Assembly: GCA_034620365.1 (NCBI GenBank)
Contig: JAQGEQ010000351.1
Coordinates: 310,001 to 374,000, forward strand
DNA length: 64,000 nucleotides
Reading direction: 5' to 3'
Origin: Pegea sp. RAD2-039
Lineage: Eukaryota > Chordata > Thaliacea > Salpida > Salpidae
Shown: piece after piece, positions 30,691 through 44,185 of the stretch
How the letters are laid out: each line of letters begins with the position of its first letter
How positions within the stretch are numbered: the first letter of the stretch is position 1
Made by a program: the position numbers and the translations under genes
The notes under the pieces: generated by a model
Told to the model about the DNA's origin: nothing
Seen by the model: only the letters and a program-made list of their open reading frames with translations
The model's database searches: none

Positions 30691-32335
30691 TTAACGGTTA
30701 CGACGGGTTGGTGGTTTACGACCAGGGGCTGAGGGTTTACTGAACTTCTTGCGAGCAACGACTTCTGGCGGATGAATTTCATTACGGAGAAATTCTTCAG
30801 TGAGATCATTTGCATTATCCAACTCCAACTAGAGAAAGACCAGCGTTAGAAGCGTGACGAAGCAGCAAACGATTAACCTTTCTTTCAAACTTCAAACCAT
30901 AATCATTTTCCAACAAACTCAGTAAAGAGCTTTTGCATGATGAATACAACATCCGTTGTTTGATGGGGATCGAGTAACCAGGCATATAATAGATGAAAAC
31001 TGCAACAGAATTATTCACATCACTTACACAAGCAACTCAAAGATTACCATGACTCTCTAAATCCTGATCATCAAATCGATGTTTGTAGTTGAATAGATGA
31101 TATCCAGCTTGATCTGCTGGAAGCTTCGACTTTAATTCACTCGCGCCTATTGAGCTAGATGACGTAGAAAAGATCTCTTCTTTCTCCACATCAACTTTCT
31201 AAACATAAAACTACTTAATATGATGAAGACTTTTGATTGGCTGCTTACCAGTTCCACATGAGTGACTTGGTCGTCCCGGTAACTTGTCACGTGATTTCTT
31301 GCCTCATCGGTCAACGGGAAAAAAATTCCTTTGGAAGTTTGTTGCTTTGTTGAAGCACCGATGGCGGATTGCTTCTAGAAGCTCATTCAAGCGTGAAAAT
31401 AGGCATCTAAGTTTGATGATTGTTACCTCAGACACATTCAACTCTTTCAGCTCTTCTTCTGCAGATGTTAGAGGAGGAGGAGCGTTTCTACTTTTTAAGA
31501 ACTCTTCGTATCCATTAAAAGTGACTTCATTCTGAGGATGTATGATTAAAACATGTGATGATTTCCAAGTGAAATGATAAGAACCTTGTTGGTAGCAAAA
31601 TATTCCATTGAAACATAAGTTCCACCAAACTCAGACTTTAAAGAGGCTCTGGTGGCAGCATACATCATCTTCTCACGGACCTAAATGATCGAATTTTCAA
31701 CAAATTAGATGGTAAAGAAGAGCAGAGGTGTCATCAGTAAAAAACAAATTCAAAAGTTAAAATAGAATTTGTTTGTTTAAAACTTAAAGTCAAAAGTTTA
31801 TTTTGTATATACAATTATATAAACTTTCATCAAAAGCAAACAAAAATAGACCTATATAACAATTTACAATATCTATTTAGTATATTAATAGATCAAGTAA
31901 TAAACAAAGTTTAAAACTAGCATAAAAAGAAGACTCACAGAGGAGTTATCAGGAGAATAAGTGATAAAAAGCCAATCCTTTGACGAGGTTATCTTCATGA
32001 ATAAATAACATGGTTTGTCATCATCAATTAGTCCATCAACACTACAATCAAAATCTTTCTCCAGATGGTCACTAACTATGTCAACTACCTTATCACACAC
32101 CAAACTTTCTGTAAACATAAGTTACTTGATTAGAACTTAAACAATTATTTACTATTTGAGACAAACCATTTTCTATGATAACTTTGATAGTTCTGGTAGA
32201 ATCCCCATTAAGAGCTTTACTAAAAACAGTTTTTAAGCTGTCAGAACCTTAAAAAAAAAGATTTTTAATTATAGAGGTAAAAACTATTTTAAAAATAACC
32301 CAACACTTACCACCTATTCCTGTTTGGTGGGACAT
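30691..32335 (-). CDS. TWF: Twinfilin, actin-monomer-binding protein
   Basis: Twinfilin binds ADP-actin monomers and caps barbed ends through two ADF-homology domains. From ATG 32335 the short exon MSHQTGIGG is followed by [24 protein letters not shown] 1 continues with [21 protein letters not shown] and [20 protein letters not shown] and closes with [20 protein letters not shown]. The linker has [19 protein letters not shown] 2 reads [48 protein letters not shown] and [19 protein letters not shown]. The tail [21 protein letters not shown] ends in a basic KPPTRRNR, as in other twinfilins. Introns are mostly 45-60 nt. The exon order and phases I checked join without a break. Confidence 0.94.
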
Positions 32336-34388
32336 TTTACAAATACTAATAAATAAACTGAAAAGTTTTAACTTTGAATAATAACCTGTCTATAAAAATT
32401 CAAATTTCAAGTATTATAGCTTATAGATAAAAAAAAAAACAATTTTCAGTTAGAGAAAAAAATCAAATCAAAAACTATTTGTTTTTGCCAAATTTATAGT
32501 AGTTAAACTTTAACAAAATCAAAACTTTTCCTATTCTATTAGTTGAAAGAATGTTTATAATTTTTAACGTTTTTATACTTTTTATGAAGTATTTTAATAC
32601 AATTAATATTAATAATGATGAATACTTAAAACTTAGCATATGTAAAACATAAGTATATTCAGAAAAAGTATATTTACAACTTAAATATTTAGAAAATGCT
32701 GCCTGTTAAATGAAAAATTATTTAAACATTACAAATTACTCTTTCTAAATAAAAGTAAATAATTTTATTGTTAAAAATATTTATTATGAAATATTTCATA
32801 CAAAACCTTTCAAGTTTTTATCTTTAAGAATAATAAATGATTAAATAAGACTAAAATATAAATTTTTGAAATCAGTAAATTATTTTTGGCTTGTTTGAAT
32901 AATATATATCATAAAATTTTAGTACCATTATGTATCAATAATGTATATTATCAGTTGTTATACAGAATATGACTAAAATGTCTTCTACAAAAATCACAAG
33001 GGTGTGGTATTTCCGCATATTTGATTCCAAGTTCAGTAATACAAAAATTTGGATAAAATTGCCATACGCTTTTAAAGATTTAAAGGACTTGATTATGTTT
33101 AAAAAATATGTTTTGTAAGCGGCGAAGATCATTTAAAATTTTTAAAATTTTGCCTTCTATACTTTTTTTAAATATTTCTTAGTGCATATCTCATATTTCA
33201 TTGAAAACTAAAGCTTTTAAGCAACTAAAAGTAACATATATATCTTTTAGTGTTTATAACTGTACTAAGGCAGGTTCTCACTTTTAAAACTTTTACTTGA
33301 AGTTTACTTTTACTTTTTATTTTTAACTTTTTGGCTAAAATCCAGTAATGAACAAGATAGTTTAGAAACATTTAGCACTTTAGATTATAAAAACTTCAAA
33401 AATTATAAATCAGAAAAGGAAAATGTTTTATGAGTCATTTTGTAGCTTTGTGTTTGAAGATTTTTCGTCGCGCCGCTTCGTGAAGCATCACATCTATCTT
33501 TATAGTATCTTGTACTCTTTTTAACAGAACGTATAATACGTATTTTCTATATAATTGAATTAGTTATAATACTTTGTGTTATATTACTTCAAAAAGTAGC
33601 TGTTAACTGTTTTAAACTACTTTAATTCTAATAAAATGTGGAGTTGTAGTTGAATCTGTCAAATGCACTGTTTTTATCGTAGTTTAGGACTCAAAGGTTA
33701 TATGGGCCTCCAACTTAAAATTCATAAAATTAAGATTTTAGTTTGACATAAGTTTGGGCTAAATTTAGGTTAATTTAGTTACAAAACAAAAGCAAAATGC
33801 CAGTTGAGTCAATAAACTAGTTTGTCAATGAAATTATTCAGCCATAAATACTGAGTCAAAAAAATATGTTTAAAATAAATCTTACTGATAATATTTCAGG
33901 GTTTTAAAGATTAAACTGTTCATAGCAGAGCGCACCCTTTATCTCGGTAATGTCTGAAATTAAAAAAAAACATCAATATCAAAAACTTAAGGATTCAGCT
34001 AATAAATTCTGTTAAGCTAATAAAGGGTTAATTTAAAACAAGTTTTAAAATTCAAATAAATTCAAAAAATCATTTTTATACCAAACAAAGTATTTGAAGA
34101 AGTTTTTCTGCTTAAATTAAACATATTTTTGTTAATCAACCAAACTTCTACTAAGTTGGAGGTTTACTAGGTTTAAGTTATTTTTTAAGATATAATATTT
34201 TACTTCTTAATAAACCTTAAAAGCTCGTTACCTAGAGCAAAGCATAGAATTAAAAAAAAATAATTCTATTTAAAAGGGTTTTAAATATTTGAACAATTAA
34301 AGTAAAGTTTAAGAATCATAAAGATTTTTTAGTTTTTTGGTAAAAGTTTGCTATAAAAATTTTACAAAACCATTATTTACAGAACGTG
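32336..34388. other. AT-rich intergenic DNA between divergent genes
   Basis: About 2 kb separating twinfilin (-) and the RGS gene (+). No coding exon is supported. A small GC-rich spot near 33464-33487 (TCGTCGCGCCGC then GCTTCGTGAAGC, which can form a hairpin) is the only non-AT feature. Confidence 0.5.
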
Positions 34389-37300
34389 ATGAATATGGTC
34401 GTTAAACTTATTGTCGTGAATGAAGCCCAGTTTGTTGGCTGTTGGTTTTGGCGTGCAACTTTAAATTTATGTTTTGATTTACTTCAATTCAATTCTTATT
34501 TTATACCCACGGTTTACTTACATCCAGTGATGGTGCTACATAGTGAAATGAGTAAAAACTTTGATTTTTCACTCCTGCATCAGGGAATGGTAGATTATGT
34601 TGCTAAGATTGATGTAACAAGCCTAGGCAATAACGATATTGTGTTTCTAAGTAAGGACTTACTACAAAAGCATTCAAGCAATTCTGGTAACAGTAAAATT
34701 CTTGGAACATTTCTTATGAAGGTAATCATATTCTTTTATATATATATTATATTCTTTTAGCCTTTTTCAAGCTTTATTTTTGTACTACATTTAGGCTTCA
34801 AATTTTTACTATAATTTAAATGTTACTTTATAAAAATTTACTTATTATCTTCAACTAGAATTTAGATAAATATATTTTTATTTAGTTTTGTACCATAGTA
34901 TGAAATATGATTATATTTCCTGATAGAATCTACAGATTCTTCTTGAAACACTTCAAGTTACTAAAAATAATAATATATGGTAATATATAATAATGTATAT
35001 ATAATTATTATATATATATAAAATACTTTTTGATAAATTAAAAAAAACAGCAGAACCTTTTTCAAACAATTTTTTTTTTGATTATGTTGAAACAAATATG
35101 ACTTTGTAAAAAAATTAAGGAGTAAAATATGGTTTGCTTTATCTACAGATAAGACAAGATAGTATTGAGCTGTTGGATAGAAACCAAAATGAAAAAATTG
35201 AGTTCCTGACCAAAAACATTTTGTTTTGTTCTTACTATCTCTCAGATGATCAATATTTCTGTTTTATCTCTTCTCAGGTCATCTAAATATTCTTTTAATA
35301 TATTAAACTTTATATAAATAAATATATTTGAATATTTATTAATATTTCAGCTTGTATATTTAATTATAATTTTGAATTCTTTATAGAAACAATTATCTTG
35401 TGATTTTAATCCATTGAAGTTTTGTCATATTCTAAGAACTAATTCTAAGTTTGGACCACATTCAAAACACAAGACCATGGCCCTGAGGTAAGTTCTGTTT
35501 TTCATATTTTTGTTGAATATATTTTCAGAAATTTTTATTTTTTTGAAAATTTTTCTACAAATATTTATGATAAGAAGTATATTATAACAATTTCATTGTA
35601 AAAAAATTTGAAAAAAACTTATTTTTGTTGAATAATTTATGTTTATAGCTGAATATTTTTACTAAATACATCAATTTTTTAATTTAATTATCCTGACTTG
35701 TTTTCTAGCTTTAACATTCAATGTTCTACAAATGAATTAGGAAACTGTGCTGAGTTCCCTACCTCATCAGTAGCTGTAGTACACGTGTTACGTCATTTGA
35801 TTAAACAGAAGCAACCAACAAGTTCGTTTAATTGGCTAATCAGTTGATCACGTGTAAACTTATCTCTTTTTCAGCGCCGTCCACTCTTAGCCCTTTAAAG
35901 GTAAGTTTCTATCATCTACAACATCATGGTTAGCATTTCATCTCGAGCAGAAATACAAATCATCTGATGACGTAACATCCGTTGATGACTCTGACTTCGT
36001 CTTCAAAAAACCTATATTACAAAAAGCTCCAAAAAAGAAGAAACGTTTCAGTAAGCACCTCAACCTCTTTATCACGTGACGTATAAAAGATCTAATTTGA
36101 AGGTATCTCGATGTCTCTGGAAAATCTCAGAAACGTTGGACGTACCTCTTCAATAAACAAAGAGCGCTCGGTAACGATTTTCTATCTACATATTGGCAGC
36201 TGAACATGTAGTTTGGTTGTCGGTTGGCTTTTATTTGTGATCGGTTGATTGCAGATTATGGGTTTCAATTACTTCAATTGCTTCTGTATTTTATTGAGAG
36301 AACGAATAACGATTGGTAGTTATGTTGCTTGTGTTGTAGATATTTGTCACAAACTTTTTTTCTTTCTTTTCTATTTTTAGTTTCATTTTCTTTCTGTTTA
36401 TTCTTCTCGTTATTTGCTTTATCATCTTTAATTTTTATTTTTTGCTTCATTTTTGTGAAGTTAACTTCAGAAGAAGGATTGTTCTTGAAGATGTCTTATG
36501 TGAGTCCTTCTTATCTTTTAATTTTTTCCTCTATCATCTTCATTTTTCATATCTTAGTTTTTTATATTTTTGTTGTCTTGTCTCGATCTTTTTCTTCATG
36601 CTAGTTTCATTTTCTTTACAATCAAATTTTTTGTTTGTTTGAAAGCTTTTTTATTAATTTTTTCAACATGGTAATTTTTTATATGTTCAATTAGATTGAA
36701 ATCTCAGAGATCGAATTCACAATCAATAACGACCTGATTTAAATTTAAATTTATTTTCTGATTTCTGTTTCAACTTATTTCTATTTTTCAGAAAAGCAAA
36801 TTAAAATCAACAGAGGTGGAAGAGCGCCACCACGTGGTGACTAACAACGAACGATGCCGGTCACTGGAGGTGAGTAGAGAGATGTTTTTGTTAATCAATC
36901 TTTATTTTCTATTACTTGTTTACTTTGATCGTTTTCTTGTATTTAACCGATTTATTTTTGCCTTTTATTGTTTACAAATTTCTCTTAATCGCGATTAATT
37001 ATGGCGTAATACTTTAAAAGTTATGTGAAAATACCTTAGACTACAGATAGCGTAATATAGTAGTCATCAAGAAGCTTTTATTTAGTTTGATGATGACGTC
37101 ATGCCTGGGTAACTTCCGTTGCGTTTACACGTCATCTTGTGAATGTGAGGTGTGATGTCATCAGTTGACAAGCACGTGACTTCCGGTGGTATTTTTTGCT
37201 TACTATCAGTTTGATATGAGATTCTGTAGTGTTGTTAGTATCAGAGATAAACGAAAGAGAGGGGGTCTTCAATTTATCTTTTTCACTTTTATTTTTTTCA

Positions 37301-40270
37301 ATTTGTTTTTCGCTTAATCTATTTTTTGACGTTTTTAATTTGGTTTTTTCAGTTTTTGTTCTTATTTTACAGAGAATTAATTCTATTTCAAGTACTATCG
37401 CTGATTCTGGTTTGTTCTATTTCTTGCTTCCTTGTTCGCGTTTCATCTTCTCTTTTAAGAACTTTTTAACGAGTTTTTCTGCCGGCAGAAGAGTTTATGA
37501 AGATTAGGAACAGTGCTGACAACTTGTCATCGATTGAAATGAATTCTATGATGTCTAGAAGATCAACTCTTTCTGGAAGAGGTAGAGCTCACAATCTTCC
37601 TGCTGGTCGGATCTCTTACTGGGCTGTGTCTTTTGATAATCTTCTTCAAGACCCCCTCGGAGTTCAACATTTTAGGGTTGGTTGAAGTTGGTGGTTTATA
37701 AGGTGATTGATCTCGTCTCTTAGGAGTTCCTCACTAAAGAGTTCTCGGAAGAGAATCTCAACTTTTATGAAGCTTGTGATAAGCTGAAAGAAATTGGAGA
37801 GGAAGAGAAACTGCAAGTGACTGCTAATTACATCTACAATACGTAAGTTTCTAACTGACATTTTTCTTCTATTGATCCATTAATCAATTGATTTTTCAGT
37901 TATTTATCAGATGATGCGCAAACACCAATTAATATCACAGCTACTGCTCGTCAATCAGCAGAAGAAGCCATCAAAAGCTCTCCAAAACCTGATATGTTTG
38001 ATGTGCAGCAACAAGGGGTGAGGTTTGGAAGACATCATGACAACTAATCGATGCAGCATTTGTAGGTTTATTATCTGATGAAGTTAGACAGTTACAGTAG
38101 ATTTGTCAAATCCGATCTTTATCGTCAATGTCTTTTATGTGAACTGGAGTCAAAACCTCTTCCTCTACAAGAAGCACCTTTTTATAGAGCATTCAGTAGA
38201 GCTGGCAGCATAGATTCAAGTTCCTCGAGACGGGTCGGTAACTGTATCTTCTTTTTTATCTTACTTTCTAACTTTATTTCTTTCGCAGTCAAAGTCAAGC
38301 TTCAAGAACTTCTTTAACCGAAAACGTGAGTTTATGTTTTAGGTTCAAATCGAAGTTTTTACGACGGATAGATGTTTTTATTCGTATTCCACTTTTTTCA
38401 TAAAATTAATTCAACATTTTGTTATTCTTATTTTTGTGCTGGTGTTTCAGGAAGGCCAAAAAATGCGGATGATGATTGTATTTCAGTTACAAGCGAATAT
38501 AAAGTAAAAAAAACAATTTAGTTTATATAAGAATAAGTAGGAAATAACTAGATAATGAATTAGTAGATTATTAAAGTAATAAGCGATAATTTACTTAAAG
38601 TATACATCGATTAATTAACCAGTAGTTGATTCCATCATTGTTAACAATCGACTGCTATTTGAAACAATCACTACAAGCTGAGTCATATTAGAGTTTTAAA
38701 GTTTCATGAATAGTATTTAGGTTATCAAAACAAGTAGTAATTGAGTTTATGAATGAAACTTTTTCATTACTTTATCTAACTAAAGGTCAAATACTAATCT
38801 TGCTGATAATTCATAAACTGACAAATTATAAGTTAGCTATTACTTAAATAGAAACAAAACTTTTGAACTTAATATAAATCTATATATAAATAGCTGTTGA
38901 TGAGGTAATCAATCAAACTTCTAGTTGTAAAAATAGTTTAAAGCAAATACTTATGAAATTAATGAATAGATTATCGACCATACATTAGGTGTTTAAGAAA
39001 GTTAATAACTAAATTACTAGTTTAGTAAATTGTTAGATAATTTATTAACTTGGAAACTAACTAGAATAAACATCAACAAGTAATAAAGATCCTAATAAAT
39101 TATAGGATTCTCTTAGTCTTCACGAATCAATGTTCATGAGTGACAAATCTACATCCTTTTGCGAGGTGATCTGGACTGATGGAGAAAGTCTTATGATCAA
39201 CATCAAGAAGGATGAAACTCTGCGTACAGTGCTGCAGAGATTATGCTCCGAACATGAGATCAATATAAACTCAGTGGAAGCTATTTTATCCGACGACAAC
39301 TCAAATCATTGCGTTGATCTTTCAAAACCGATGACTGAATTGGGTATTTTCACACCTTCTATCTCCCTCTAGTGGCTAAAATCCGCTTGTCACAGCTTCT
39401 CAGACAATTATCATTGAAAAGAGATCCTCTTTTCGCGTCGATCTTGCTCCATTTGGAAAATCTCTTGGTATCAACGCAAGACTGAACAAGCCACTGTCTA
39501 AAGCCATTGAGATGGTTTTATCTAATTACAATCTTTCTTCTGATGATGTGATCATCAAAAACGTCGGTTCATGATCTCTAGTCTTCATTAAGCAACTAAA
39601 TCACTAATTTTTGATCAGGGAGACACTGAACTAGATTTAAAGCAACCAGTGTCCACTGTGGACGGATGCCACATCAAAATACAGCTGAAACAGCGACCAA
39701 GATGTCAGTTCACTTTCTGATCTTCATCAATCCTAACTCGTTTTATTTTGCAGCTCAATCTTGTATCAAATCGAGCAGCCGAGAACCCAGAGTCAAAGTA
39801 TCGTCTCTACAGCGTGACACAGATGGTAATTTGTTGTTTTTCCCCTGTTGGGCGTGAAGTGAATGTTTATTTGATCGATTTAGAAAATTAATTTTAGAAA
39901 ATGTCTTTCACTACAAGCCGAGCAGCAAGTTACTGCTGCTGGTGGTACAAGTGATGACGTGTCTTTCTGTCATACATCGTTGAATGACTATCGCGTTCAT
40001 GACGTCATATTTTCTTTCACAGAGCTATTTCGAGTGGTATCATCGATGCAAAGAGCGCGATTAGACGATCAATGTGGATTAATTTCACAAACTGACTTAG
40101 AACTTCCGGATTTTCTCAAGATCAATAATCACAACTCAAACTGTAACATCGACCCTTCTGACTCCTTTCTCGCCGGAGTTTCACCTCCCAAATCCCGCCA
40201 ACTTTTAAAAGATGTCCCTATGGCTAACTTTACTCCGCCTCCACCACTACATCATGAGTCACATACGTGA
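34389..40270 (+). CDS. RGS12: R12-family RGS protein with PTB, RGS, two RBDs and GoLoco
   Basis: A GTPase-activating protein for Gi/o alpha that can also bind Ras/Rap and GDP-bound G alpha i. From ATG 34389 (an upstream in-frame GTG is not a start) the exons give a PTB domain: [48 protein letters not shown] and [10 protein letters not shown] (34560-35490). A basic linker (KAPKKKKRF) and several small exons follow, spread over larger introns to 37.4 kb. The RGS domain (about 37615-38210) has [46 protein letters not shown] and [22 protein letters not shown]1 (39160-39345) starts [23 protein letters not shown]2 (39400-39700) has [20 protein letters not shown]. GoLoco (about 40020-40080) reads [19 protein letters not shown]. 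Stop TGA is at 40268. No PDZ domain, present in vertebrate RGS12, is seen. Symbol by domain order; RGS14/loco are co-orthologue candidates. Confidence 0.9.
39362..39375 (-). promoter_or_regulatory. CTCF-like motif in an RGS gene intron
   Basis: The minus strand reads CCACTAGAGGGAGA. It lies in the short intron between RBD1 and RBD2 exons. Confidence 0.25.
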
Positions 40271-40502
40271 TTATTTCACAAATCCTAACTAGCATCTTCA
40301 CATCTTTAGTCAATTTATCCTATGATGTCACCTGTTCTTTAGGTAGTAACTTTTTGTTCAATTTGTACAAAGAGGACATTATAGTATCTGATTTTTTAAT
40401 GTCATTTCGATGTTTCGCGCTTTATAGAGCTGTCGACGTCACTGTTGCAACCTGTGTTTTGAAAATGGTGACCAGTTTTCATTTGTATAAAATCTTTTTA
40501 TG

Positions 40503-40508
40503 AATAAA
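40503..40508 (+). terminator. Poly(A) signal AATAAA for the RGS gene
   Basis: AATAAA about 235 bases after the RGS stop codon, in a sequence that becomes AT-rich beyond it. Confidence 0.45.
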
Positions 40509-43500
40509 AATAAGAAAGTAGAAAGAGATTTGAAAATCTGGTATCTGCAGCTGTTGTTGTTTTAGTTTCAACTCTGGTTTTTTTAGGGTTATATAAAAAG
40601 CCGAGTTGAAACTGGTTTGATGACAGTTGTTTTATGTCATTAGTTTTTAAAGTTCTCTGAAAAGTTTTAAATCTTAAAGAAATAAATTTGATTATTACAA
40701 AAGTACGTTAGATTTTGCATTTAACCGAGTTACTTCAATTTTTTGTAAATTTATCAGCTGTATCGATTTATATCTGTGGAAGTCTCTTGAACAACTTTTA
40801 TTACTTCATCAATAGAAAAAAGTTATTGTTGAAAAAAGCTAAAATTAATTTTTAACAATAACCAAAGTGTTTAGCTTACTTTCAGATGTTTTAAATTGGT
40901 AGAATTGTTTTTCATTTCTTCTTGAACTTACGCCATGTGATAATTAATTTATTTCATTAAACAATTTGATCTAAATGTAATGGTTTAAAGCTGATGTTTT
41001 TACGCAACTAGGATAGTTTTACTGAAAACCTATTTTATAAAAAGAAATTAGCCTTAGATTTTAATAGAAGGAATAAATTGTCTACTTTTCAAACTATAAT
41101 TTACTAATAATATTATGATATACATTTCTGTTTATCAAAAATTGTTCATGGCATAGATTAGTAATTTTGTGTGATTATATTTGCGGTAAGACAGGCAGAA
41201 ATGAGAGCATGCAAAAAAATGCTGAAAGCTATTTGTTTAATTTCTTATATTTGACAATAACATAAATAGTGAAGAGGGCTAAAGAAAAATCTTCTGAGTA
41301 AATATGGATTTAAAGTAATTCCCAAATATTATGCAAATTTTACAAAAATTTCTAATCAAAAGTCTTATCGAAAAAAGTTAAAATAAGAAAATGTAACAAT
41401 TTGTTTTAGAACTGCAATAAATTAAAGGTTTATTTGATTAGCTATATTAGGATCATTTACAAAATAGAGAAAATTGTAGTTTAGACTAGTTGTAAAGATT
41501 TTCATGAATAGACAGTTAACAGAGTTTTTGCTCATAAAATCTGCTATTGAAATTAAAAAAAGATTTATTGATCTAAGTATTAGTTTTGAAAAGTTATACA
41601 GATGAATAAGAATATTTTGATTTGGAAGAAAATATTTAAAATAATTGTAGTTTTTATTAAATTTCACAGCCTTTTTTGAACTAATTCATTATCTAATTAA
41701 CGATAAGTACAAAATAAAAGGAGAAATCATTAATTATTCAAAAACAGTTTTTTTTTACAAGAAAACAACTAAACAGAATTTCAAGTTGAAATGATTTTTT
41801 CATTATTTTGATGTCTTTATCTTTGAGAAGCTAGCATAATATTTTAACTAATAATTAACTAATCATAGTTAATTTTAGTTAATCTAAAAATTTTTGCTTG
41901 TGAAATGATATTTCAGAAAATTAATTTTGTTAAAATTTATTTAGTTGCCAAAGGTGCTAAAAACTCAATAAATACTACAAAACATCTATCATAATGATAG
42001 TTTATATGTTATAACAATTAAAGATATTTCTTTTATGATATATATTTTTATCATTTAAAAAAGTAGGGCATTTATGACTCATATCATGTTATAGTGAATA
42101 ATGACAAAAATCATTTATTAAAAAAGGTTTCCACTTTTAAATTCAAATGTTTATATTTTCCACAATTTTTATCTTTTCAGACTTTAATACTTATTTGAAA
42201 ACATACTTAAGCAGGTTTATAAGACTAAAAACCTTTAACCTTAGCCCTATTTAACTGTTTTAAAACTTGTTATTAGTTAAATATAAATTTTAATCATCCT
42301 TAAAAAAGTAATACCCAATACCAAAGCAAATTTATTTATTTACCAACTTCTGAAACTTAATCATTACTATTTAAAACTAGTCAACTGATGTCCATTACGA
42401 ACAAGTAGATAAGTTTCATTGTCAATACACTAAAATGAATAATATCTATTCTTGCATTGTACCGAAATGTTCACTAAACAAATTATTTAAACTTCCTATT
42501 TTCAAACAATGCTAGCAAAACTGACTATATTAATTCACAAGTTAGTGTTTGATAAGTTTTACTAAGCAGACTTGAATTTTAGTTTACATCTTTTGATATA
42601 TACTGCATGACTTACACGAAGATATTTTGCATTAATTTTTGAGGAAAAATGATTATACTAGAACCAGTTTTTATTCTCACTTCTATTGTACTCATTACAC
42701 AGCGTGCTTATAAAATACAGCTTGAAAAAGAACTTGCCATTGTTTATCTCTTTATAAAAAAGGTTATGATCCAAAAAATATAGTTTTTACTTTTGTTTAA
42801 GTTTCTAAGTTATACTTTTTGCTATTTCAATACTTTTAGCCGATACAACAGCGCACCTCTAAAATAATGATTTTCATGAATGCATAGAACGTAATAAAGC
42901 AATTTATTTTATTTAACATTTTTTAGGTAATAACTTAAAAATCTTTTAGCATCACCGTAAGTTGCACAACTATTAGATCTAGTTAAAAAATCTTTAAAAT
43001 AAAACTGCACAAAATTATCTTTACATTTTAAATCTCATTTGCATTCTGTTAACGTAATTAATTTTTTATGAACAGTTTTTTCAAACAGTTTAAAAAAGGG
43101 TTTAAACAATAAATTATAGTATTCACTTTTTAAACTCATAACAATAACTAAAAATAAGTAACTATATAATTATTTTTCAAGTTTAACATTTAGTATGCTC
43201 AGGTTAACTAGAAATGTTAATTATGTTCAAGTTTTATCTTTTTATATAACGAAAACTCAAATTATTAAACCCAATTTACAAAGCAGCCATAAACGAATGA
43301 TTTTCAGATATGTAACGTAAGATAAGCTATATTTTGAAATGTGTGATTAACCACTGTTTACATTTTGGGTGTTTATTTTGAAGCTGATATTTTGATCTTT
43401 CAATTGTAAAGGACTACAAACGAGTCCCAATTTCCAAATGTTGTAGTTTAGCATTTGTGCAACAAATATTTTTTCAATTTTTAGATTAAGTAATATTCGT

Positions 43501-43976
43501 TTATTCAACATCTTTTTTTTAAATTATTTGATCTTTCATTATAATTGGCTAAAATTTTCTAAATGGATATTAATAAATTAAAACTAAATGATTTCAAAAT
43601 TAATTAAATATTTTTAAACTTATGAAATGATTTAGATATACAATCTGTGAATAAATATTTATTGTAATTATAAAAGTTTATTTTTTTACTAATACTTTCT
43701 GCGTTCTTTATTATGTTTGTAGAATGTTTGATAATTTTATCTTATTAGCTTAAATCTTATCTGCTTAATTCTAAAAATAAATATGATTTTCGAATAGTTA
43801 AAAACAAATTAATATTTAAGTAACAATAGTATTTATTTTATTATATTAAAATTTTTTAATTTGAAAATTTTTTTTAAATATTTGGTTACTTTATACAAAT
43901 ATCTAATTGTTTTTATTTTAATTATCAAGTTTTGAAAAAAAATATTTCTTAAAAGTGTCTTAAAGGTCAATTAAAT
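40509..43976. other. AT-rich gene desert
   Basis: About 3.5 kb with no coding exon, no clear repeat family and no GC-rich spot. A 26-codon frame at 42435 containing two Cys-X-X-X-X-Cys-like cysteines is too short to call. Confidence 0.5.
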
Positions 43977-44157
43977 AAAGATAAAATTGATATTGATGAT
44001 TTTTCATAATAATGACCTAATATAAATTTACCTAATTTTGAATTTATCATTACTCAATTAATAGATAAAATTAATATTGATGATTTTTCATAATAATGAG
44101 CTAGTTTCAATTTATCTAATTTTGAGTTTATCATTACTCAATTAATAGATAAAAGGA
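43977..44157 (+). repeat. 84-bp tandem duplication just upstream of PIEZO
   Basis: Two neighbouring copies of an 84-bp unit (containing GATGATTTTTCATAATAATG and ATCATTACTCAATTAATAGA), with period 84 measured from 43995 to 44079. The array ends about 30 bases before the PIEZO start codon. It would lie in the promoter or 5' UTR. Confidence 0.88.
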
Positions 44158-44185
44158 CAGAGTAGGTATGAAATAACTTATTAAA

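Noticed and set aside
34386-34388. Start of the RGS gene at 34386
   Set aside because: That codon is GTG; the first ATG in frame is at 34389.
36329-36642. Phe/Ser-rich ORFs in the RGS gene
   Set aside because: They are T-rich intronic sequence read through; no domain and poor codon composition.
42435-42515. THAP-like short frame with C-V-P-K-C and F-K-L-P
   Set aside because: Only 26 codons, no further zinc ligands and no flanking exon; treated as chance in AT-rich DNA.
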